This document shows positions 11,767-23,600 of a DNA stretch of 64,000 bases, piece by piece. Made by a program: the position numbers and the translations under genes. The notes beneath the pieces were generated by a model, which was not told the DNA's origin, did not search any database, and was given only the letters and a program-made list of their open reading frames with translations. The DNA lies in contig SJOL01005755.1 in assembly GCA_004794785.1 (NCBI GenBank), positions 80,480 through 144,479 on the forward strand. Direction: 5' to 3'. The first letter of the stretch is position 1; each line of letters starts with the position of its first letter. The stretch is from Opisthorchis felineus (lineage: Eukaryota > Platyhelminthes > Trematoda > Opisthorchiida > Opisthorchiidae).

Positions 11767-14700
11767 TCCCTAATAATACATATTGTCAGTTTGATTGGAC
11801 AGACAACACTGAGCGGATAAAAATCTTCATCTATTTCCATTATATGAAGTATTAAATGCAATTACGAGTGAATTCGTTATTTTCTCCTAAATAGATACGG
11901 CGAATTTCCTTCCTTACATCTAGATCACCAAACCTGGGTGAATTCATAGTTGAAGTTGCAAAACTATTCGCCAAGGCACTGGAAAGTCTGCTGGAAATGA
12001 AACTAACATTTCGAAACCAGTTACCGCACCAGTCATCACCACACGGTGGATAGTAACAATGAAGAAACTAAAGATTATGCAAATGCAATTTAGTCTACTA
12101 CCTTCTTATTTTTGGTTCGGAAAATGTTTGACTGGCAATTTGGAATTTATTTCTGTGTAAATAGAAGCTACGTTTTCCGCTGCTCTTGGTGGTGATTTGG
12201 AAAATGCGGCCACAACACCTAGTTTGTTAATATGCCTTATCACAACCAGCTCCTAGCTGGGTTAATATGGCACAGTCAGTCTCTGAATGTAGACTAATGA
12301 GGGACCTTGACCATGAAATCCCTGCACAGTGGATGACGCAGGCTGAGTTTGTGCGGATTTTTATGGATTTTATGATTTTTCGACCACTTCGGTGTCATGG
12401 TCAAATATAGCACGGTCGTGTGCGGATGGAATGCTACGTTTATGTGTATTGAGAAACAAAATCTGCTTGCTGAATATACGGAAATCCAGTGAATGCAAAA
12501 GATAATACAGGTCATTTCAAATCACTTACGTACAGCGTTGCAGCGCAAGGTTGCTCTGTTAACGATTTCAGCAACCAACCATACTGTCGAAGCATATTTT
12601 AACCCACAGTAACCGTAAAAGGAGAGTTTACAGTTAGTGAGCGTGTCCAATGTTCTTCGCTCTTGTTTGTTTTTCCAAGCTCGGTCTCTCCTTAAAACTG
12701 TGTCAATAGGATCTCACTCCTGAACAAGTCAACATATGCCGCTGACCGCAGGTATTATAACCATTCATTTTCACGTTGGTCCCCAGAACCAACCCCAAAG
12801 TGCCTTACGGTCCCTATGCCATAGATGCTGGTCAACCAGAGAAAAGGGCCCGAACGGCAGGGCCTATTTACGCCACCGCAATGCCCAAAGATATCAAAGC
12901 ATGACAGCTGCGGGACTGACCGCAAACGCTCAGTGGCATCTCTAAGCTTTGCATTCTCACTCTAGATACTGGGCCTGGTGTCGTCATAAGATAGCTGCAT
13001 GCTGTAGACGGTCACAATGTAAATCTTTGGTAGCGTTCTGTAAGGACCATTTGAAAATCATGTGAAGCTACATTATTAACTCGTCAAATCACGCTCCAGA
13101 ATTCCAAGAGTGGACTGTTTACTACCAAGAATGTCACCTAAGTCCCAATCTTGGCCACCTGTTGTTACAATTTTTCCAAGCAATTTAAAGTTTTCCATGG
13201 AGGAGTGCGTACATCTGAAACTTGCAGATTTATGTCTCTAAATTAGGTGCTGAAATGTGTTGCGATTCGAACTTGGCCGTCGTCGTAGTGCTACGTTTTG
13301 GTGCGCTCTTGTGTCTATATCCAGCAGCACATAAAGACAGATTTTGGCATACATGCTACGAAAATTTCAGTATAAAATTCGCGGAGTACTTCTGACCCAG
13401 TTATATATAAGTACTGTGGTCAGATCTAATCTCAAAATCGCCCCGACGTTGATGCACTAGGTTCAATCTAAAATGCAGAACTGGTCTTCCAGTAGTTCTT
13501 TTGACTATTGCACATAGACGGGAATTTCATAGGAACTAGCGGTAACGTTTCTTCATTTCGGTCAGAAATGGATACTCGTATGAGCAGTGAGGTCATAATA
13601 CCGACATATTTGGTCCTAATTGTCAATAAGACTAACGAGAGTTTGTTCTACCAAAACTATACGGTCTTTATGAACGATGACCCTATCTAGAAAGAACTCA
13701 GGATAAGAGGGGCAGACAAATCAATGTGAAGCCTTGAGTGTTCTTGATCTCTTTATGTTTTGTAGCGACTTTTGTCATTTTCACTTTGTTTTACTAATCC
13801 CTGTTCACACAACAATAGTGATGCACTTTATTGTATGTATAGGGTTCAGTTAATAAAATCCACACTGTTCTAAATGGAGGTGCCATAGAAATGCAACTAA
13901 GTGGTAACTGTATTGTAATCGCCCGATGGCAGTTTGCACCGACGATGGATTTCAGATGGACAGTCACTTAAACAACTGTTAAACCACTGAACTTTCTCTT
14001 CAGAGAGTGAATTTGAGTAGGTGCACTTCCGAAGTCGCCATGTCGTTATTTTCGGCAAATCGTAACTGTATTCCCCAAAGGCGGACACGTGACGACTTTT
14101 TGCGACGTGTAACAATCCACTATAACCAAGGCAGCATCATTGCGAATCTGTTAAAAGGTCCTTTTGTTTGTTAAAGTGGTCCTTTTGTTTACGGTTCTCA
14201 TATCAAAGGACAGTAGTACAAGTGTTGAGCTAATGCCAGGTCAAACATTTTCGCGGACCCACATAACAAGTTAACGAACGATCGTTTTCAGAAGCTCTTC
14301 GTGTAGTGAATGCAGTTATCTATGATGAATGAAAATCGAACCAATAATGGAGCTAGTAAATTCGATGATCTATGGGTTACAGCAAATATATATTTCCGGA
14401 TCGATTAAGCAGCTGCAATGATAGCTAGGTTAAAGTGATTGGTGCTATATCCATGGTTGAGTTTTCCACTTGACTCATCTGATACTAAGTCGTGTAAGAC
14501 AAGTGCATTGCATCAGGTTGCGTAGCTGTTGGTGAGTGATTCCTCCATCGCTAGCCGAGTTGCCCAAACCTAGAAACAGTTGAGGGTACCATACATGAAA
14601 GTTTCTGTCGATAGGTGGCGTCCCTATCCCTGACTTTTTTGTGTGCCAATGAAATTTGGCTTGCTGCAGTCTCTGAATTTCCGCTTGACCAGTCCTTTGA

Positions 14701-15223
14701 TTTCTTTAAACTATGGCGATTTTAAATTATTCCACTTAGCAGCATCCACTGGAATAGACGCAGCCTTATTGTGCTTGAGGGATCGCAGAATTATACCTTA
14801 ATCTTAAGATGAGTCAAGGAAGTTTAAAGGAATTAGGTTCTAGTTCGACTTCGTATGTATTAAAGTAGGACATCTGCTGTTCGAAAGGTCGTCTAAATAT
14901 CCTGTGGAATATTGCTGCAGAGGAATTTGTGTAATGGCCAAATTAATTTTATTCTTAAACGGCCGTCTACCTCATTTGGTGTTGCTTCTCTGCTTGGTGA
15001 CCAACCACCCACCCTCAGAATGAAACATGTTCGCAATTTTGTTCACGAATGGGACACAAAGAGCGGGGAGGACGCTGATTGGCCGGAATTTGAGGATAAG
15101 CATGAGAACAGTCTCGCTTTATCGCACAAGTAACATATTTTTAGAACTAGCACATAAGGACCGGGAAGTCGTTTGTAGGGTTTGGCAGTCACAACTGATA
15201 TATTTCTCAAAATCCTACTCCAG
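11767..15223. other. Region upstream of the transporter gene
   Basis: No coding motif was recognised. A short tandem duplication containing ggtccttttgttt lies near 14157-14190. Any promoter and 5' untranslated exon of the transporter should be here or further upstream, but nothing in the sequence lets me place them. Confidence 0.35.
15222..15223 (+). promoter_or_regulatory. Candidate splice acceptor just before the start codon
   Basis: The sequence cctactccag ends four bases before the ATG at 15228 and looks like a 3' splice site. It could join a separate 5' untranslated exon, or accept a spliced leader, since flatworms trans-splice many mRNAs. If it is not used, the reading frame stays open upstream to an ATG at 15027. 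Confidence 0.4.
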
Positions 15224-15227
15224 AAAA

Positions 15228-15807
15228 ATGCGTCCTGAACCGCCAATATCTTATGGTTATACTAGTAGTCCGGTGCAACAACCTTACACTTCAGATGCTC
15301 ATGCTTTAATTCATGGACCGTATCACATCAACACAGTCATTCCGTCAACAACAAACACGGTGAATGATCGCAGAAATTATTTCAGTTCAGTGAATTCGGA
15401 GCTAACTGGAGTAGCGTCTGTACCAATGATCCCCAGTGACGCGCATAGGCAGATCATTGTGCCTGGACCAGACGGATACCGATACCAACAAGCGGATCCC
15501 AATTTCTACGCACTTTCGGTACAACCCAACGACGTCAACATGAGGCCGTTTTCAGAAAGTTCTATTTACATAGAAAAGGACCCTAACCAGACGTGTGAGG
15601 AAGCGGTAGAAATGATAAGTAAACAGGAAAGTGAACAGCCAACCACAGAAAAAGTGAGGGAAGACGAAGTAGAGATCTGCTACTCCAAGAAGGTCCACCG
15701 TGAGACCTGGGACACGAAGGTTGATTTCTTATTGTCGGTCATTGGTTTTGCAGTGGATTTGGGCAATATATGGAGGTTCCCGTATATATGTTTTAGAAAT
15801 GGTGGAG
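15228..15807 (+). CDS. SERT: SERT exon 1: N-terminus and TM1
   Basis: It encodes a long cytoplasmic leader rich in Tyr, Pro, Ser and Gln, then acidic sequence, then the conserved [11 protein letters not shown] entry and TM1 ([11 protein letters not shown]), ending in the Gly run. The donor is ggag|gtgagt, phase 1. I chose the ATG at 15228 because a splice-acceptor-like site ends just before it and the residues upstream do not resemble a SERT N-terminus. An ATG at 15027 is in frame and would add 67 residues. Confidence 0.92.
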
Positions 15808-17587
15808 GTGAGTTTATTGAACGCCCAGAAAATTGCTCACATCCATATAGTTTTATTGGGAAGTTCAAATACTCTAGGCGCATCAAGCAAAGTTGAGGAA
15901 ATCTTTTCCTATTTCTATTCACTTTGATAAATTTGGCACCGATTGTAACCCATTTCACGCTTTTTGCAACAGAGTAATGCTGTTCTACTTTTTTGGGTAT
16001 TCAGTCGATTCTTCGGTGTCTTCTGAAATGGCTGTTACACACATCCGATACTTTGCACATCCGTGATCGATGTATTCGATCTCAAAGTACTTGGCAGACC
16101 GCTGCCAAAGCCATTTAGCAGAAATGATTTTATCCCAGATAGGTATCATCAAGCCAACTGGTTTATCTAGAAGGATAGTTCTGATTTCACAATAGCAACA
16201 AGGATAACGATGGGAAAACCATAAAAATGTGTTGTGCATATTTCATCACCCCAAGATCCAGATTCATTGCCTTCAATCAACATTAAAAAATTGACATTTT
16301 CAACTGAAGATACTGTGCACGTCTTCTAGCCTAAACCATCGGTCAAACTAAACCCGATCCACTCAAAAAGTGCTTCCTGATGTGGTAAAGATGTTCAAAT
16401 GTGTAGCCTATCCATTCAAAGTGACAAAGATTAGTACGTTGAGATCGATTGCACCGGAGGATTCACTCGCTTTATTTCCTTTTCAGTAGTAAATCAACTA
16501 TATGGAGTTCCATAAAGTATACTGAGAGGTTTTTCTTCAAAAAGGAATTGCAGTGAAAGATCCGTGCCACCCGGTTTATTCCTCGACAGAAGTCTTTCCA
16601 CTTGAAAGCTTTCAATGTGCAGAGTACTGTTCGACGCCCCTCAAATCACATTTTGATCTTTCCTCGGACAAGAAACGCACAGAAACCTAGCTACGTCTGG
16701 TTAGCAATTGGACCATTTTCGCTAGTGTTTGTCTCGTTACCAGTTGCAGTTAAAATCAACCAGCGTTGTGATTTCAGATAGCCTAGCTCACGCACCAACG
16801 CGGTACCGTACTCCGGTGTCGAATGGAGTACGCCAGGATTTTAAGTCAGTCAGCTGATACCTGAAATTCAGCCCTAGTAACCAAAACCCAATTTTTCACT
16901 GAGCTGAAAAATCTCATCCAAGCTGTTGGTCATGTGAATCAGCAAATCTTCATCAACACTGAAGTCCTTCCTCGGAATCACGGTGGGCTTTGTAAATGAA
17001 TGAACGAATCATACTGCTTTAAAATACGGCACCAACTTAGTCTGGTATGCGTCCAGATCGATGAGTAGATCGCCGACCAAGGTGGCGTATAGTTGGTGAA
17101 ACGCGGGATTCAAGGTTGACCTAGCTATAAAAGCAAGCTTATCTTCATTAATTACTGCATATGAAAAACCTAAAAGTGAAGTAAGTAGACACTTCCTTCC
17201 ACTCATTTCACTACGTTAGTAAAAGCAATCGGTAATAGCTTGGTTGCACCCGTGATGTCTTTCCAGTACTTTATCTGCAATCCCGACTTCTCATTCGGTT
17301 TCAGGAATGCGCGCTGCTGACGATCCTAACCAAGGATATAACAGCAGTTCAGGGCCTGTCTGCGGAATAAAAGCTAACTTGCTGAAGTCTATCTGAACAA
17401 AAATTCTGACTACTGCGATAGCCACTACTATAGGGATTCACCGGTTTGAATTCTGTATTCGAAAGCGACTGGTACAGGAAAGAGTGCTCATACTGCTAAT
17501 CGGTAGAGTGATAGGATTCAAGTGACTTTCAAACCAGTGTCATTTTACTTTTGAGTACAAAGTTTTATTCTACGAGTGTGTTATGTC

Positions 17588-17622
<35 letters not shown>

Positions 17623-20600
17623 GGTCCATTGGAGAGGTATAAGGGGTATCTTTCACACAATTCACGTGATACCCTATTAAGCTAAGAAAACCATCCGAGC
17701 AATAAACAAAATTCATCAATGGTAAGTGTATCAGAGAAAAGACACGCATTTGAATCCTCAGAAAGTCATCAAAATGTACTGCATTAGTATGATTTATTTG
17801 AGTGTCCAGCGAAGGTAGTTGTAATTTTAACATTCGCCGCACCTGCTGATTAGAGTAGAGAATGGTTGACTATCATTCTAGGGAGCACCTCAACTTGAAT
17901 TCCAAACAAGGCAAACCAGACGGTAATCTACCCACGGATTTATCTCAGTCCACACACGCTACTTAAATTTGGGTCGATGACAGTTTATTCGATATCCACA
18001 CGAAAAATTGGGTATCTTGTAAGATGTTCAGTTCAGTACGAAGACCGCCATCGGTTCCACAGCCTCTGGAGTTAAGTTTGCAAGTTAACTCGGCTTTTTG
18101 CAATCACTAGTACGTTAGAAATTTAAATATTTCGTTCAAGGTTTACTGAAATGAATCCAGCCCTACCCAAATTTAAGTGTAAATATTGACAAATTTTACA
18201 CCATATTCATTTCTGAGTAGCTGATGTTTGACCGGAACATCCAAAACTTCCCACCTGTATGAAAAATGCCCGAGAGGCGAGATCATTTGGCAACGCCAGA
18301 TTTGTTGCTATAGCGTTGGGGACTGAAAGCATAAATTTGTGTTCAGCCGTCCGTGAGTAAAAATATGATGCAGCAGTAATCTGATGACCCTGTTAATGCC
18401 AAAGTTACCTTTTTTCTACTGTGTATTAATGAAAGTGATTTTTCCAAACAGAAGGCACTGGGACAAATCGCTTAAAAGCCCAACTTTGACACGAAAATCG
18501 GTTGAATTACACGAGTCTGAGGCGGGTCTAGTTTTGGATGTCATTTTTCCGACATTGTGGGAAGTGTACTTGTTCTCACTCTATGCTTCATGCGGTTGAA
18601 ATCGAATGTCCAACCGAGAAAAATCAGCTTGGACAATGTAAAATATACAGGCCTAATTGATAGTAAATCTGACAGTGAAGTAATTTTATTATGTAACCCC
18701 GTTGACATCATTGACTTCTTCTACCCCTTGGTGTATAGTTGACTACTGGTCGTTTTCATACAAAGACAAAAGACATTTAGCTTGACACTAATAGCAACCA
18801 TTCACCTTTTTTCAGCCCAAAACCAGTCCAGCTACACTCTCAAAATTGACTAATCCGTCATATTTGGCGGTTAATTTGATTCTATTAGCCTATTTCCTAT
18901 TTACTTATGAACCCTTGTCTGTACGTTAGAATGCACATTATACCCGATTTATTGATAACAAGTGAAAATGCCTATGACCGCGCGGAATCATTCGTATCAC
19001 TTCACTAGATTTCAACCCTGGACGAACCACGCAAACAAAAACACATAGACTCACATAAAACTAAAACATGGGGTTTATTCTCAGAATAAAGTTTAGGCAC
19101 CAATCACTTTTTAGGTTGTACATTCGCCGGAAAAACAGCACATGTCCAGGGACATGCACTTCAAAGCTGGTGGAATATTTAGAAACGGTGTGAACAAATT
19201 TTTAGTCATGTACCTTGCTCCTCAGCGGAGCTCTGCTTTGACCTCTTGACGTCACTCAATATATATTTTCAAATAACAGTCCTTATGTAGCCGCTTATGT
19301 GCTTCAGTACATCGCTTCAACCCAAGTTCCTGGAGCTACTGGATAAAATAGTATGGTTGGTATTCTCCTCACTGAGCTACGAACAGTTCGCTAAATAAAA
19401 CAGTATGCAGGATATGCCTGACCCTCAGAAGTGCAGTCTCATGGTTTAAATCAGAACGACGGAAAGGACTACCATCTCCCTCTCAAGTTTGTATGCACTT
19501 TAGGATCAGCACATACCGTGAGATTCTTTACTCAAGAACACCACGACATCGTAAAATGACCGGTACACATGTCAGCCAAATTCAAAACTCTCGTGTGATC
19601 ACATCGTTCAATTAACCACAACTACAAGCTGAAAAGTGTGATCAAGTAACATGCAGGGAAGAATTGATTGCAACGTATAGAAAGCTCACCCTGACGTTCC
19701 AGAAGTACACGTTGTCTGGTTTCTGGAGCTTATAGCATTCCTTCGTTGACTAGTACAGCATCTAGCCAGATATCGTTTTAAATTAGAGGAAACATGTGAG
19801 GGCATCCAGAGTGGCCTGTTTGCACTTTGCGGAGACTAGTATAGGCTTGTGACTATTATTTTCATCCCATTGCATTCGCATTGCATTTAAAAATGTTCTT
19901 CATCCACTCTGTTGCAAGAGAACAAGATGTAGCGCAGAACAGGTTAAACAGCAGGCAGATAATATGTTATGTGAATTAACAACAAATCAGATGATAACAG
20001 ACGCTAAAGGACAGGCTAATATACGATATACTCTACAAAATAATTATGTGCTCAAATACCTTGGTGGCAGGGGGTCATAAAGGCTTTTTTGTATACATCT
20101 TAAATAGGCCAAGTACGGCCCGCGCCACTCACAGTGTCGTTGATTGGATAAACTGCGTCATGTGGCTACTAGCTGGTGTCAAATTCGGTCATACTTCCAA
20201 GTTCTATCAATACTGTCCGACTTTGTGTAGTACAGGCAACTCGGGTGTTTGATGTTGGCCAGTTAGTCCTTTACTAGTTCTCAGTTAACCATGCCACGTC
20301 TTTACCTTCGGGAAATCTCCTTTATTCAAGCGCTGTGAAATCCTCATTGCCAATGTCCTAAGTAGAACCTGTGGAAAGGCCGATAGCGAGACCCGTCAGC
20401 CCCTCCTACCACTGTTGTAGAGACATTTTAATAATTGGTTTTCTGATTGTTCGGTACTTTGGTATTAACCAGGTCATACAAAATGCCTACATGACCTTCA
20501 TCCGTTGTTCACATTACTGAAGGATATGATTGTTTTGAAATTTATGTAGTTTGAACTACTAAAAAATCCTACATAAAGTTCTATGGGCATCACAAGCAGC

Positions 20601-23600
20601 CACGCAACTAAAAACAGTGAGCAACTCTCTTTGTACGTAGAAAAAAATCAAGAAGCTACTAGATGTGCCACATGAATATGAGCCTCAGGGCCCATGTACA
20701 CCGCGAATAGAATGTGAGGGACCTATGGTGTGATTTGGTGCTGGCGCCTGCGAGACTGTTTGTCTTTATTTATGCGCTCTGTAAACTCAAAATGAAACTT
20801 TCCACGTCTGCGAATCACCGATTCACTGAACTCACTCGGGTTCTGTTTCAGTCTCTCTTGTCAAGTCTCACTGAGTACCACCATACCCTGCAGCAGTCGA
20901 CATCCATATATCTTGTTGGTAAATCTCGATAAGGACATGAAAGTATCCTAAAGTGAATCCACGCCTGTTGCCCGTGGTCGCGGTATGGTACAAAGTGGAA
21001 ATATGCGCGCGCAGTGGATTCTACTCACTGAGGCTGCAGGTCTTCGGGAGACCATTACATCCTGTCGAATGCTCTCAGAATTAACTGCCCTTTCTCAGAC
21101 CGCCGGTTCCATCGTGATGTCTTGTGCTTATCAGCGAAACATCTGAACAGGTAGACAATCCTGACAGGCTGATAGACTTGCGCCAAATTTTAACCCAGCA
21201 CGTTCTTTCCTGGTGCAGTTCACCACTGCTTCAACTTTTTTCAATAGGACTGTAGCGTGGGATGTCAGAAAGCCAGCGGTATTAGACGTTCGCGAGGATG
21301 TAGTGACGGCACACGCCGGTTCTGAAATGTGCAGATATGGAAATTGATATTATTGGAACCACAAGGCACACAGAGCACATATTCGCACAGGTTGGGTGAC
21401 GCGGGAGAGAAGACCGGAGCGAAGCAGCAACGTGCGTGTATTGAAACCGAAACTACAGGCACAAGTCAAGTACAGGTACAGCAATAGCTCGGAGTCACTT
21501 AAAGGGGTGTACAATCGGGCTACTGCTTCGTTTCTGGGGCTCGTCGAGGGTACCTGTAATAGGGAGGGATACACACAACTTAAGTCATACGACAAACATG
21601 TATAAGCAGGTACAGTCAAATTTTAATTGCGTTATAGGACCACGGTCGATTTTTCCCAGCGCAACGAACCGACCATTCTCAGTGCCCTCCCAATCTCCGA
21701 CGTGCACCTCAGGTGGTGACAGGTGACGGCACCCCACAAGCCCTTGTCACGTTGGGTCTGCTGCCGCCCGAAAACAAGCCCATCCACGTACACACTGGCG
21801 AAAGCAGTGGAGAATGAAAACGCGAATCAATGGGCTCGTCTACGTCATGTATGCCAAAGGCACGACCTTAAGTACAGAGGGCTTCGCTCTCAGGTCAATA
21901 TAGAGCAAGGCCGACGGAGTTCATCGCCTCAGTGCGCTGCGAAGACAAGGCAGCGGTTACATCGGATCCACCACACATTTCTCACTCACGCGTACAGCTG
22001 AATTAGTCCACCGGAAGTAAGCACACTAATGCGTCGTGAGCCGCAAGAAAGACAGAGGACATTTTTGGCTAATGTAGGTATATCTGTACGTCTGACTGAT
22101 GACTTTTGTGGACTGAATGTGACGTTGGCGTGAGATTCCCATATGCGGCCAGAGGGAGAATCAATAGTGGGAAAAAATTTCAGTGACTGACGCACTTACA
22201 GAGACTAACGGTCAGACTGGTTATCAGTCTGAGAAGAGTGTGATGCAGCAATTGTGAAAATAACAGGAACATCAGATGAAGATCATCCGTCTTCAATGCA
22301 CCCACGTTCTCAAATCATTCACTGTTCACAAGCATATGATGGTCCAAAGTGCCACAACATCCGTATTCCCTTACCTTAACGTTTATCGCATCCAATAGTA
22401 CGATAAATCTCGTCGTAGCAATAGAAATACATTTCACTCTGATACTATTCTATATTTAGTCTCACTCTGAAGCCCCAACGGAAGGGTAGACCAAATAGGA
22501 ACAGCATAAACTAGAGACTCAGCTGGAATTCGGTTGAGTCTCCCAATAAGCCCAAATTAATTTACGAGAGCATTTTGCGTGAACGTTTTATATGTCTATA
22601 TGATGTTTATAGGATATTTCTTCATCTCGCGTCATTCTGACCGGAAGAATGAGTACAGTAGGAATTCCATCCATACCCATCGACGGACATTAGTAATCAA
22701 GAATAAGACTTACCCAAAAAGATTATTTACTAACCATATACATGAAACTTTACAATATCAAAAGGTTCTGTACGAACTGTATACTCGTGAATGAAATGTT
22801 ATAGAGAAACTATTCAGCCAAAGGAAATCTCACAACAAAATCCGTTCCTTCATCTGGGAGATTGTAATCTTTTGTGAGCTTTTATGCCCAAAGATGAAAC
22901 ACGAGAAATTTTGCCAATAGAACCAACTATTGTATGGTCGGTATTCGCTGTTATCGTTTCATTTTTCCGTCTCAATTTTAGGGGATACTGAGAAATGCAG
23001 GTGGGTACAGCCATTTACATCAGTACGGTTAAATTTTTCATCATTTTATTTCCCTCATAAAGTTGTTATTGAGGACAAAGTGTGAAAGACTACCTAGTAG
23101 TTAGTTGTACTTCGAAGAGCTGAACGTCGAGACCACTTGGGTGTCGAAAAAGACTGTACTCCCATATAATATACACGGACACAAATGCACGAAATTTTTC
23201 ACTGAATCTATCACAAAAAGACGAAAAAAAGAACAAAATCCTCCGTATAGAATTAAAAATTCACTACCAGAAGCCACACTTGCAGAACTCACCTTTTATA
23301 TCCATATTTAGAAAGGCTAAGGCTTGATTTGAGAGCAGAGTTTGGCAAAAAGGTCAATTAATCATCACTAGTTCGATCCTTAGACTGATAGTTCTTCATG
23401 AAGAAGAGGCACCACATAATTTTTGGGTCAGTGAATTCAAAGAGGGAAACAGGAGTGCAATTTGTGCTTAACCTACTCTAGTATGAATATGAAGGCGAGA
23501 AGAATAATTGGATGGGCGTGAAAGCTCGCGGTCCTCGCTGAACCTAACTTACAAGTCCTAACCTGCAGGTCTGAGATGCCGCAAAGGTAGGGCAAAAACT

